From Vibrio hepatarius (GTDB lineage Bacteria; Pseudomonadota; Gammaproteobacteria; Enterobacterales; Vibrionaceae), in NCBI RefSeq assembly GCF_018860525.1, contig NZ_JAHKPM010000064.1:17403-81402 (forward strand): DNA of 64,000 nt, in the 5' to 3' direction. The position numbers and the translations under genes are program-made. The notes under the pieces are model-generated. The model was given only the letters and a program-made list of their open reading frames with translations, made no database searches and had not been told where the DNA came from. Position 1 is the first letter of the stretch. Every line of letters starts with the position of its first letter. This document shows positions 20,001 through 27,452 of the stretch, in pieces.

Positions 20001-20526
20001 CATCACTGTTACCTCCGATTGTCAGAGCCCCTCCAGCGCCAATCGCTCCTGTTATATCAGCATTACCAGCGACATTGACTGAGCCTGCAACGTAAATGAT
20101 CCCATTGACGTTGTTTTGCCCAGTGATAGAGAGGCTACCTGCAACATAAATAAATAAATCTTCTGGGTTACCACCTACATTAATATCTGCATTTGACAGT
20201 TTGAGAGTATCAAAATAAAAACGTGCAGTGGTCCCTGTACTATTGAGTATGGTGCCATTTTTGAGATCACCATCATTAAAGTTCCAATCTCCAGGAGGAA
20301 AATCTACCGTAACCCCTTGTCCATTAACCTCACACCTTCCGTTCCTGCACTCTAACTTCCCTCGCTTAGCACCAATAACATCTGAAGACGGGCGAACAAT
20401 ACCATTAGGACTCTGATTTCCCGATGGAGGGTCGGTAAAAATATCAGTACACAAGGGTGCTGCATACGCAAAGGCGGAACAAAGCAAGCTTAGTAAAAAG
20501 TAGCCAACAGAAGATAACCATTTCAT
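17050..20526 (-). CDS. mshQ: MSHA biogenesis protein MshQ with a lectin-like domain
   Basis: Large exported protein (1158 residues) encoded last in the MSHA operon. A signal peptide covers about 1-22 (FLLSLLCSAFAYAAPLC). Residues about 60-190 contain short repeats such as GSLSITGQNNVNGIIYVAGS, like polymer-forming beta-helix segments. Residues about 203-458 resemble an L-type lectin/LamG jelly roll (VEIEFDHFAYGG, GADGIGIVLSD, GGWLGVGIDEYGNF). The remainder matches the general look of the DUF6701/MshQ family and is rich in Ser, Asn and Asp. ATGA overlap with mshP. The precise role is unknown; a surface or tip adhesin is an inference. Confidence 0.85.
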   Translation of the reverse strand: MKWLSSVGYFLLSLLCSAFAYAAPLCTDIFTDPPSGNQSPNGIVRPSSDVIGAKRGKLECRNGRCEVNGQGVTVDFPPGDWNFNDGDLKNGTILNSTGTTARFYFDTLKLSNADINVGGNPEDLFIYVAGSLSITGQNNVNGIIYVAGSVNVAGNADITGAIGAGGALTIGGNSDVIIDPDAITNADLLDMCDGGSNPSPQCFSDDFNAGSLSDLWVTSTSKGSFQPQIISNRLRFTQAVRNQATSSTYQRLFPAADNLVEIEFDHFAYGGNGADGIGIVLSDALVTPRAGAFGGPLGYGFKPNEPGFAGGWLGVGIDEYGNFSREGGQGFAPGRRRQSVAIRGSGLDETGYRYLAGACNNGQTNTGGSCLSPTVDNNNSGSIHRYRIVVDSQVSNQSQVEISRKIGNGAWQSIVGPVNVLDSQYNQAAVPADFLLSVTGSTGGSTNNHEIDNFEVCALRSRPIDEQIDHFRITHTGQGITCNKSEVTIRACKNATCSDLFTDNVTISLDPSSISGGGGWEGGNSQSFTGGSGTFYIRKYQPGTITLDVMGSNPPARPFSTNLCQIGSGGWSAANCDLVFSDSGFEIDVPDKYAAEAVEVTISAVKQGDSNTKCDVGFGNVTKSVALWSQYLNPTAADIIGDPKVSVDPTGTYVALNTSESGADNFNLAFDSNGQTKFDLNYDDAGQMQLNAKFTGTADEAGLELSGAGNFVSFPASLAVVAKNSAGMEEECTSIDAFCKWFTKAGASFSLEVTALGQTNQPTPNYTHSAIDVAHKLASPDTATSQEGTIITESYDHSAVAGSTNIVPQSLSEVGVFDFTVTPPTSYYGSSEKTITPAKSVYLRFIPAYFAASVFQSPTLQPTCNIFSYIGQPFGYLVEPRLALNPKATNGSDVTNYQFGDFWRYDSDWPARVYSDSNSSESISFEQGVANVDRFTDPNNATVVQLNNEQITYTKAVSPINFFAASLQLTLGASDITDQDNVCYKTVDSDSINDCLAISFNSDNTMQLYWGRLLLNDTYGSELSALRQRLELQYYNSNQFVTNTVDSCTNFGLITDFSFSSSDYTVVTSGSQTPPEVNASLTSATASSGESWLEFSAPGSGNMGTITSSFDMQSNGVPWLREDVGNDGSLDDDNSVSGQVQFGIYRGSDRVIWWNEQN

Positions 20527-20945
20527 TGCTTAAGCCCCACTTGAATCACTCTTTGCAATTGCCAGTCACCGACACTACAGGTCCCTGTAGAAGTGAGCTG
20601 AAAAATTTCTCGGCTATCATCAAGTGAACCAATAGAAGCACAACTCACGCTGGCTGAGCATTGAAAAAAACCATTGCCTTGTAGGATTATCGTTTGGACA
20701 GAAAGAGACTGGCAAATTCCACTAGATGGATTTTGATAGAAACGGCTAAGCTCGATTTGAGCCCCAGAGCGCGCCGCAAGTTCAGCCCGTGTGCCTATCA
20801 CTGAGGCGATAAATTGATCGCTACTACGCTCTTGGTTTCGGTTAGCAACTGAGGCGACAAAGCCAACCACAACCACAATAATAAACACCACCAGCAGCAG
20901 GCCACTGCCGGTTTGTTTATGGCGTATTGTAAATAAGCGCATCAT
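20523..20945 (-). CDS. mshP: MSHA biogenesis protein MshP
   Basis: PilX-like minor pilin component. A single hydrophobic N-terminal helix (GSGLLLVVFIIVVVVGFVAS) is followed by a short globular domain with four Cys (about residues 65-120). Start taken at ATG 20945, with AAGG seven bases upstream; a longer TTG start at 20951 is possible. 140 residues. Overlaps mshO by 29 bases and mshQ by 4, consistent with translational coupling. Named mainly from position in the MSHA operon and pilin-like form. Confidence 0.87.
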   Translation of the reverse strand: MMRLFTIRHKQTGSGLLLVVFIIVVVVGFVASVANRNQERSSDQFIASVIGTRAELAARSGAQIELSRFYQNPSSGICQSLSVQTIILQGNGFFQCSASVSCASIGSLDDSREIFQLTSTGTCSVGDWQLQRVIQVGLKQ

Positions 20946-21705
20946 GATCAAACCTTACCTGCTCTCCATTGTCTTGAAATATGAGTACCATTTTCACCAA
21001 ACCATTGCGTTGCAACTGTGGTTGTTCAACGATAAAGTTCACATCGCTGAGATTACCCGCCACTCGAACTCCAGTATTTAGGGAAGCTGGCGCCAACGAG
21101 GCTCTGTTTAAAGAATAGCCGGAATAGCGCAATAACTCATTACCCACAAGACAAAATGCCACGGGCTCTCGATAGAAATAAAGGCGATCAGCAGGACTAA
21201 GTGTCACAAATCCGCTTGATTGCGTCAAAGTCACATCCACCATACTTGTCATTGCTCCACTCACAGCAAAATCAACCGCTGTCTGAACTTGGGCTGTTTG
21301 GCCTATAGCGGTTACATCGGATCTAAGCTCAGCGGCACTAGTTGGGTAAACAACCACTCTCTCATTGGCCGGAATACTCTTCTCGATTGGCAAAACTCGA
21401 ATCGCAGAAGACGCGGCAGATGGTGAGGGAAGATCGAGATAAATAGCACTATTGGTAATGGGTAAGATTTCAATGCAATCACTGCTAACTATCACACTAT
21501 TAGGTACCGCTTCACGGATTTCTCTGCGTAGCCTTTCGGTAACAAAGCGGCCTTGTTGAATCAATGTCTCACGAGTGGCAGAGTCAGAATAAAGTACTAA
21601 AGACTGGCGAATCACCTCACCGATAAACAAACCAACAATACCGAGTAACGTAATTGAAATCACCATTTCAATTAAGGTAAAACCACGCTCGCGCTCTAGT
21701 TGCAT
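20917..21705 (-). CDS. mshO: MSHA minor prepilin MshO
   Basis: Type IV prepilin-like protein of 262 residues. The class III cleavage motif is ERG^FTLIEMVISITLLGI, with the conserved Glu at +5. The C-terminal domain is large for a minor pilin, resembling PilW/GspJ. Its ATG shares a base with the mshD stop (TAATG), so the two are coupled. Confidence 0.9.
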   Translation of the reverse strand: MQLERERGFTLIEMVISITLLGIVGLFIGEVIRQSLVLYSDSATRETLIQQGRFVTERLRREIREAVPNSVIVSSDCIEILPITNSAIYLDLPSPSAASSAIRVLPIEKSIPANERVVVYPTSAAELRSDVTAIGQTAQVQTAVDFAVSGAMTSMVDVTLTQSSGFVTLSPADRLYFYREPVAFCLVGNELLRYSGYSLNRASLAPASLNTGVRVAGNLSDVNFIVEQPQLQRNGLVKMVLIFQDNGEQVRFDHDALIYNTP

Positions 21706-22274
21706 TAATAGTTCCCTCTGATAACCGCAAATGGGTACTGGTTACCCTGGCGGTCGGTCACTGTCACTTCGATTCGTTTGTAATGGGTGATGCTGGTAGA
21801 TGGCGTGCCTTGCATCTCTACGCCATTCAAAGCCTCATAATAAACCGCAATTGCTATGTTATAACCTTGATAACCCTCACTGAGGGTCACGCCCAACACA
21901 TCTCGCGCACTACCATTAAAACCGTTAAAGTCATCAACGTCATTATAAAGTGTGTTGTTACTCTCTCCAGAGCCAGTTTCTGGGCCTAAAGCGGTTGATA
22001 TGGTGCAAGTGGCCCCTGATACGCCGGACAAAACACATTCAGGGAGACCACCATTTGGCCCTGAGTTATGGTCAAAGTTTCTGCCCAGCACTTCATCCAT
22101 CACAGCTCGCCCCAGCTCAGCCGCTTTCACCGCTGCAATTTGATCAGCGCTTTGTTTTCCCCTTGGAAAAAGTGCCGTTGATACGCCGCCAATGGCTATG
22201 GCCATGATGGTGATGACAAGGATCATTTCAATCAGAGTAAAGCCAAACATCTTAGCAATTTGATGTTTTGGCAT
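21705..22274 (-). CDS. mshD: MSHA minor prepilin MshD
   Basis: Prepilin of 189 residues with the cleavage site KMFG^FTLIEMILVITIMAI. The start is placed at ATG 22274 because AAGGGGG lies six bases upstream; the open frame extends to 22331 without such a site. It overlaps the end of mshC by 23 bases. Acts with MshC, MshO and MshP as the minor pilin set thought to prime pilus assembly. Confidence 0.9.
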   Translation of the reverse strand: MPKHQIAKMFGFTLIEMILVITIMAIAIGGVSTALFPRGKQSADQIAAVKAAELGRAVMDEVLGRNFDHNSGPNGGLPECVLSGVSGATCTISTALGPETGSGESNNTLYNDVDDFNGFNGSARDVLGVTLSEGYQGYNIAIAVYYEALNGVEMQGTPSTSITHYKRIEVTVTDRQGNQYPFAVIRGNY

Positions 22275-22752
22275 AGATACCCCCTTGTGAATTAATACAG
22301 ATATAGCGCTGCGTACCTGATTGCCCTTCAAGCGTCACCGTACATTCCGCTGTTGAACATTGCTGCGGACGACCCAAGCCATCGAAATCAATAAAATTCA
22401 CATTGCCATCAGCATCAAGGCTAAGCTGAACATTGGCTTCTTGGCCGTTGACATAACTGCTGTCACTGGTGTCTGTAAGAAGAGTGGTGCTGCAAGAGCC
22501 TGCTGAGACTGCTGGAGAGATTTGCATCACTTGATTATTGCTCACCATCCAGCGGCCACAAAATCCTATGCGATTCATAGACCTAAGCTGGGTTAAACGT
22601 AAAGAAGAAAGCACTTCTTGCTCTAGAAGTTGAGCATCAAAACCGCTTTTACCAAAAAAGCGACTGGAGGCATATAAAGAGACAATCCCAAGCAGGATAA
22701 CAATGGTGATAAGCTCAACGAGTGTAAAGCCTTGGTCTTGCTTAATAGGCAT
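22252..22752 (-). CDS. mshC: MSHA minor prepilin MshC
   Basis: Prepilin of 166 residues, GspH/FimT-like, with leader MPIKQDQG^FTLVELITIVI. Four Cys in the C-terminal half (for example QQCSTAEC) could form disulphides. First gene after mshA, separated by a 149-base gap that contains a hairpin. Confidence 0.9.
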   Translation of the reverse strand: MPIKQDQGFTLVELITIVILLGIVSLYASSRFFGKSGFDAQLLEQEVLSSLRLTQLRSMNRIGFCGRWMVSNNQVMQISPAVSAGSCSTTLLTDTSDSSYVNGQEANVQLSLDADGNVNFIDFDGLGRPQQCSTAECTVTLEGQSGTQRYICINSQGGIYAKTSNC

Positions 22753-22863
22753 ATAAACCTTGAGTGGGTTATTTTTCGCTTTAATTATAGGTGCTAAATA
22801 TCAAAACTGGCGTCGACTCTATCCCATTTATACGGAGAATTCGTTAGAGGAGTATAGATTAGT

Positions 22864-22889
22864 AAGGCCAGTGTCACTGCCCTGGCCTT
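22864..22889 (-). other. strong hairpin immediately after mshA
   Basis: Minus-strand arms AAGGCCAG and CTGGCCTT pair perfectly (8 bp, 10-base loop), 12 bases beyond the mshA stop. No T run follows, so it is not a classic terminator. It may stabilise the mshA message or damp read-through into mshCDOPQ. Confidence 0.6.
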
Positions 22890-22901
22890 GTTCTAGATTG
22901 A

Positions 22902-23360
22902 TTAGCAACCACTATCATCCACGGTTGATGTAGCAGCAGACACTGAGGTTGCTTGAGTATAGGTCACAGCGCAAGTCGAGGACGGGGAGCCTGAAAACCC
23001 GTAGGAAATAGAAGTGTTAGGTACACTAGCAGCCACAGCCCAATCAGTGGTTAACCCCGTAACTGCAGCGCCAATACCTGCAGCATCAGCCGTTGGATAA
23101 CCAAAAATAGTACTAACCGTTGTACTCCCAGCAGTAACATTTGTTGCAGAAGAGACTGTATCTAGTCCTTCTATCGCCGCTTTTCCGTAGACAATACCAG
23201 CCGCACCATCCATTGCGCCTTTTAACCCTTGTAGAGATGCCTCACGAGCATCCCCTTGGAGGCTAAGAAAGCGAGGTGCTGCGGTTACCGCCAATATCCC
23301 TAAAATCACAATTACCACCACTAATTCAATTAGGGTAAAACCACCTTGTTTTTTCATCAT
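22902..23360 (-). CDS. mshA: MSHA major pilin MshA
   Basis: Major subunit of the mannose-sensitive haemagglutinin type IV pilus, used in Vibrio for surface landing and biofilm attachment. The leader is MMKKQGG^FTLIELVVVIVILGI with Glu at +5. 152 residues; the C-terminal disulphide pair is probably C131 and C152. The C-terminal half is very rich in Ser, Thr and Ala (TNVTAGSTTVSTIFG, ATSVSAATSTVDDSGC). AGAGAG precedes the ATG by six bases. Placed between mshB and the minor pilins. Confidence 0.95.
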   Translation of the reverse strand: MMKKQGGFTLIELVVVIVILGILAVTAAPRFLSLQGDAREASLQGLKGAMDGAAGIVYGKAAIEGLDTVSSATNVTAGSTTVSTIFGYPTADAAGIGAAVTGLTTDWAVAASVPNTSISYGFSGSPSSTCAVTYTQATSVSAATSTVDDSGC

Positions 23361-23387
23361 CTTAATCTCTCTTTATGCATTGGCGCG

Positions 23388-23960
23388 TTATTGCAGCGTG
23401 ACAATCACGCGTCCCGTCTTAATCTCATAAACAAACTGATTGTCTACACCACCAACTTTTTGGATATAAGTACAACGTTCATTACTCTCAGCCTGAGCCG
23501 AATATTTAATATTGTCGTTATCACCGGAGTTATCTGCGCTCTCCACGCCTGGAGAGTTTTGCAATAAATTCTCCATCAGCTCGACACAAATCTGATTAGT
23601 CAGATTTGTTGGGAAGCTGCTGTTATTTGTTTTAACTGCCCACGGATAGCCATCACGAAACCCTGTGTCCGTGTCACTGCTGTTTTTAGCTCGCGTGAGC
23701 CAAAACTCGACGCCATCATAATTAACACTATTATAAATTTCTGTATTAACCGTAACTGAAGGGCGAGACTCAGCTTCCCACTGCGCACGCGCAGACAAGA
23801 CTCCAGTGGCATAGCCTCCCGCTACACCTTCTACGCTGGCTTTTTTAGCGCTGTCTGTCACATCTAAAAAGCGCGGCAAGGCTGCCACTGCTAATAAACC
23901 GACAATTACAATAACCACTACCAGCTCAACCAAAGAGAAACCCGACTGCTTACTTAGCAT
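23388..23960 (-). CDS. mshB: MSHA prepilin MshB
   Basis: Type IV prepilin of 190 residues with the cleavage site SKQSG^FSLVELVVVIVIVG and PRFLDVTDSAKK after the helix. ATG 23960 is preferred to the upstream TTG 23969. It follows a gap of about 80 bases after mshF that carries a promoter, so mshBACDOPQ can be transcribed as a second unit, as described for V. cholerae. Confidence 0.92.
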   Translation of the reverse strand: MLSKQSGFSLVELVVVIVIVGLLAVAALPRFLDVTDSAKKASVEGVAGGYATGVLSARAQWEAESRPSVTVNTEIYNSVNYDGVEFWLTRAKNSSDTDTGFRDGYPWAVKTNNSSFPTNLTNQICVELMENLLQNSPGVESADNSGDNDNIKYSAQAESNERCTYIQKVGGVDNQFVYEIKTGRVIVTLQ

Positions 23961-23982
23961 AATTATCAACTCGCCATCTAGC

Positions 23983-24018
23983 GGCGCGCATTATACTTAA
24001 CGCGCCAAATATAACCAA
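23983..24018 (-). promoter_or_regulatory. promoter of mshBACDOPQ with an inverted repeat around the -10
   Basis: On the minus strand: TTGGTT (24018-24013), 17-base spacer, TATAAT (23995-23990). The -10 is enclosed by a perfect GGCGCG / CGCGCC inverted repeat (24006-24001 and 23988-23983). The gap between mshF and mshB matches the known second MSHA transcription unit. Confidence 0.65.
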
Positions 24019-24041
24019 CAAGAATGTTTACGTTCTTTACT

Positions 24042-24515
24042 CTAGTCATTATCAGTATCAACGCTAAACTTACCTTCTACTAACTGAACCTGAATTTGCT
24101 TGCCTTGAGCAAAAATATAGTTACAGCGATAATTATCTAACTCAGAAGACTCAACTACGCGTACTGGGGTTTCATCGAGTACCCTCTGTTTTGGATAAAG
24201 TAACGCAAACCAAAACTGGCAGCTTGAAGTCCTATCTTCACCTATCGGCAGCACCCAGCCATTGGATGAAAAGAGGATTTTTTGCCTATCTATGTCTAGC
24301 TGCTCTGGCTGCCCCTTTAACACCCACTGCTGTTTATAAAAGCCTGCCCTTTCAATGATCCTTTTACTCGCAAGCAGAAATGCCGTTTCCCCCATATCTG
24401 CTTGCAGTTTTTCTACCACACTAAACAAACTCAAAAGTAAAATGCTGATTGCTACTAACCAAATGACCAGTCGAAATCTGTCCGGAACCATGGCAATATT
24501 AGCCCTGAACAGCAT
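24042..24515 (-). CDS. mshF: MSHA biogenesis protein MshF
   Basis: Bitopic protein of 157 residues: a membrane segment at about 16-34 (LVIWLVAISILLLSLFSVV) followed by a periplasmic domain. GGGGA is placed well for the ATG at 24515, inside the 3' end of mshG (17-base overlap). Assigned by position and by general form; no enzymatic motif. Its exact role in the pilus is not known to me. Confidence 0.85.
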   Translation of the reverse strand: MLFRANIAMVPDRFRLVIWLVAISILLLSLFSVVEKLQADMGETAFLLASKRIIERAGFYKQQWVLKGQPEQLDIDRQKILFSSNGWVLPIGEDRTSSCQFWFALLYPKQRVLDETPVRVVESSELDNYRCNYIFAQGKQIQVQLVEGKFSVDTDND

Positions 24516-25722
24516 CTAACATTCCCCACATCGGAAGGAATATACCCAAAGCAAGAATCAACACCATACCAGCCACTACTACTAATAATATAGGCTCTAT
24601 TCGCGCCGTTAGCGTTTTAAGATCATAATCAACTTCACGATCATAAAAGTCTGCTGCCTCTAATAGTAGTTCATCTATCCGCCCGGTTTCTTCTCCCACA
24701 GATAGCATTTGCAATACTAACGGCGTAAAAACCTGACTATTACTTGCAGTTGATGAAATAGTGCCACCAGCCTCAATAGACGATTTCATCTCCAGCAAAC
24801 GATTTTCTAGAAACTTGTTTTCCAAAGCTTCAGCCGAAAGCGCTAATGACTGATTGAGCGGAACACCCGCTTTTAGCATCAAAGCAAATGTGCGAGAAAA
24901 GCGAGATAATTGGGCTCGATTGACCAAATCACCAATGATTGGCATGCGCAGACGAAATTTATCCCATTTCTCCTGACCATTAGGTGTGCGTTGCCAAGTT
25001 TTAAAGCCAAATAGGACTCCAATCATCACACCTAAAATTAAGGCCCAGTAATTAACAAAAAAATCAGATGTGGTAATGATAATCCTTGTTGGTAGAGGTA
25101 AATCAACGCCAAAACGGGAAAACATGCTCGCAAACTGAGGAATCACTTTCACATTAAGAACAAATAGCGCAACGAGAATAAAACTGATCACAAAAGTTGG
25201 GTAACGCATTGCGGTTTTGATCCGTTTACGAGTTTCCACTTCCAGCTCATAATAATTTGCCAGTTGAAGCAAAGCTTGATCCAAACGACCTGTGTTTTCA
25301 CCTACGTGGATTAATGAAACAAATAGAGGGCTAAACACCTTAGGATGCATTTGCATCGAAGCTGACAAACCACGACCATTGGTTAGTTCATGAGCAACCT
25401 CTTCTAAAGCCTCTTTAAGCTGTTTGTTGGCACTGTTTTGCGTCAGTCCTTTCATCGAACGAAGAAGTGGGACTCCAGCTTTAGTTAAGCTGTAGAGTTG
25501 GCGACAAAAAATCACCAAAACTTCGAGTGGAATAGAAGGTGTTAATAAAGCTTTAAGGTCAAAATTTAAGGCGCTACCGCCTCCCCCCAAAGTGATGACA
25601 GTAGGTATAACACCTTTGTTAATCAAAGATTCAGCCGCAGCTTCTTCGTTGGTAGCATCAACCTGCCCTGTCACAGCAGAGCCATCAAGATTTCTTCCCT
25701 CATAGCGAAAAACTGGCATCAC
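24499..25722 (-). CDS. mshG: MSHA platform protein MshG (PilC/GspF family)
   Basis: Inner-membrane platform of the type IV pilus machine; transmits the motion of MshE to pilin insertion. The 407 residues hold two T2SSF repeats (FCRQLYSLTKAGVPLLRSM and FSRTFALMLKAGVPLNQSL) and three membrane segments. GEETGRIDELL is a family signature. Five bases after mshE. Confidence 0.95.
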   Translation of the reverse strand: MMPVFRYEGRNLDGSAVTGQVDATNEEAAAESLINKGVIPTVITLGGGGSALNFDLKALLTPSIPLEVLVIFCRQLYSLTKAGVPLLRSMKGLTQNSANKQLKEALEEVAHELTNGRGLSASMQMHPKVFSPLFVSLIHVGENTGRLDQALLQLANYYELEVETRKRIKTAMRYPTFVISFILVALFVLNVKVIPQFASMFSRFGVDLPLPTRIIITTSDFFVNYWALILGVMIGVLFGFKTWQRTPNGQEKWDKFRLRMPIIGDLVNRAQLSRFSRTFALMLKAGVPLNQSLALSAEALENKFLENRLLEMKSSIEAGGTISSTASNSQVFTPLVLQMLSVGEETGRIDELLLEAADFYDREVDYDLKTLTARIEPILLVVVAGMVLILALGIFLPMWGMLDAVQG

Positions 25723-25727
25723 TTAAC

Positions 25728-27452
25728 CTACAAATAAATTGCTTCAACAGAGCCTGAAGCATCACCTTCACCAAGCGCCATCACTTCATCCAAGCTAACA
25801 ACACCTTGCAAAGCAAGTTCCATAGCTGATGCCAGCAAAGGTTTGTAACTTTCAGCTTGGCGAGCAGTTGAAGCAAACCCTACCGCATCCCCCGCTCGTA
25901 GCATATCCATCATATCGTGCTCAAGTTCAAGCATTTCAAATACCCCTATCCTTCCTTGATAACCGGTAAGATTACAGTTTTGGCAACCTCTACCTTTCAC
26001 AAATGAGGCTTGCTCTTGGTTTGGAAAGCGCTGTGCTAACCATTGCTTTTTAGCCTCTTCTAGCCGGTCATCTATTTTACAGTCCTGACAGACTTTACGA
26101 ACTAATCGTTGAGCGACCACGGCACGTACCGCGCTAGCAACAAGATAACCTGGCGCCCCCATATCCATCATACGCAAAGCGCTATCTACAGCATCATTGG
26201 TATGTAAGGTACTCAATACTAAATGGCCTGTTAGCGCTGCCCGCAAACCAATTTCAACCGTTTCTTTATCACGCATCTCCCCCACTAAAATAATGTCAGG
26301 ATCTTGGCGAAGAAAGCTTCGTAGAATAGTGGCAAAATCGAGGTTGATTTTAGGGTTAACCTGAACTTGATTTACACGGGATAAACGATATTCGACAGGA
26401 TCCTCAACGGTAATAATTTTTTTACCTGGCTGATTGAGTTCCGTCAAAGCACCATACAAAGTCGTGGTTTTCCCTGAACCAGTTGGCCCAGTAACCAGTA
26501 TCATTCCGTGTGGCCGTTTTAATTGCCTTCTTAAGCGGACTAATATATGTTCAGGAAGACCTGATTCCTCAAGTTTACGTACCCCTGTTGACTGATTGAG
26601 CAAGCGCATCACAACAGATTCACCATGCTGAACTGGCATGGTTGACATACGAATATCAACCGATTGCCCCTTAGCACGAATGTTGAAACGTCCATCTTGA
26701 GGCAAACGCTTCTCTGAGATGTCCAAATTAGCCATTAGCTTGAGTCTCAATACCAAAGCTGGGGCGACATTAACCTCATTTAATAGCGTTTCATGTAAAA
26801 CACCATCAATACGCTGACGCAAACGCAAAACGTCAGCATCAGGCTCAATGTGGATATCCGATGCCGCAACTTGAATCGCATCTTCAAACAAGGAATTAAT
26901 CAGCTTTACAACGGTGACTTCATCACTATCTTCGTCCTCAATATTGAAATCAAATGAGTCGGTAACCTGATGCTCTGCCTGCAACTGCTCGGCGAATGAC
27001 GCTATTTCTTTTGTACGACGATAATAGCGATCAAAACCATCCACTAATTGTTTCTCAGGTGTAATGACAAATTCGACCGTGTATTGTGCCAATTGATCAA
27101 GTAATGCTTCTTGAGAGGACAGATCCGCAGGGTCACTCATCGCAACCCTAAGCGTGTTTTCCTGACGGCCGATCACCATAGCACGTAATCGACGCGCATG
27201 AACCTCTGGCAAAACCTGAACCGCATCCACATCAACATGCGCCCTGGCTAAATCAATCAGTGGTACGTCAAGCTGCTGAGAAAGAAAGCTCAGCATCTGG
27301 TGTTCAGTCAAAAAACCCAGCTCAATCAGTGTTGAACCTAACTTCCGACCTGAATTTTTTTGGGCAGATAATGCCTCTTCTACTTGAGACTCGCTAATAA
27401 TCCCCTCTTCAACTAACAAGTCACCAAGACGTTTTCTAAGTTTAATTTGCAT
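25728..27452 (-). CDS. mshE: MSHA extension ATPase MshE
   Basis: Hexameric AAA-type ATPase that drives MSHA extension. The N-terminal MshEN domain (about 5-70) has tandem motifs, RLGDLLVEEGIISESQ and RKLGSTLIELGFLTEHQ, the known c-di-GMP binding form. Walker A is GPTGSGKTTTLYG, with an Asp box and His box following (LRQDPDIILVGEMRD, LVLSTLHTNDA). A tetra-Cys zinc site is formed by CQDC and CQNC. 574 residues. GAGGAA precedes the ATG by eight bases; overlaps mshN by 11 bases. Confidence 0.96.
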   Translation of the reverse strand: MQIKLRKRLGDLLVEEGIISESQVEEALSAQKNSGRKLGSTLIELGFLTEHQMLSFLSQQLDVPLIDLARAHVDVDAVQVLPEVHARRLRAMVIGRQENTLRVAMSDPADLSSQEALLDQLAQYTVEFVITPEKQLVDGFDRYYRRTKEIASFAEQLQAEHQVTDSFDFNIEDEDSDEVTVVKLINSLFEDAIQVAASDIHIEPDADVLRLRQRIDGVLHETLLNEVNVAPALVLRLKLMANLDISEKRLPQDGRFNIRAKGQSVDIRMSTMPVQHGESVVMRLLNQSTGVRKLEESGLPEHILVRLRRQLKRPHGMILVTGPTGSGKTTTLYGALTELNQPGKKIITVEDPVEYRLSRVNQVQVNPKINLDFATILRSFLRQDPDIILVGEMRDKETVEIGLRAALTGHLVLSTLHTNDAVDSALRMMDMGAPGYLVASAVRAVVAQRLVRKVCQDCKIDDRLEEAKKQWLAQRFPNQEQASFVKGRGCQNCNLTGYQGRIGVFEMLELEHDMMDMLRAGDAVGFASTARQAESYKPLLASAMELALQGVVSLDEVMALGEGDASGSVEAIYL

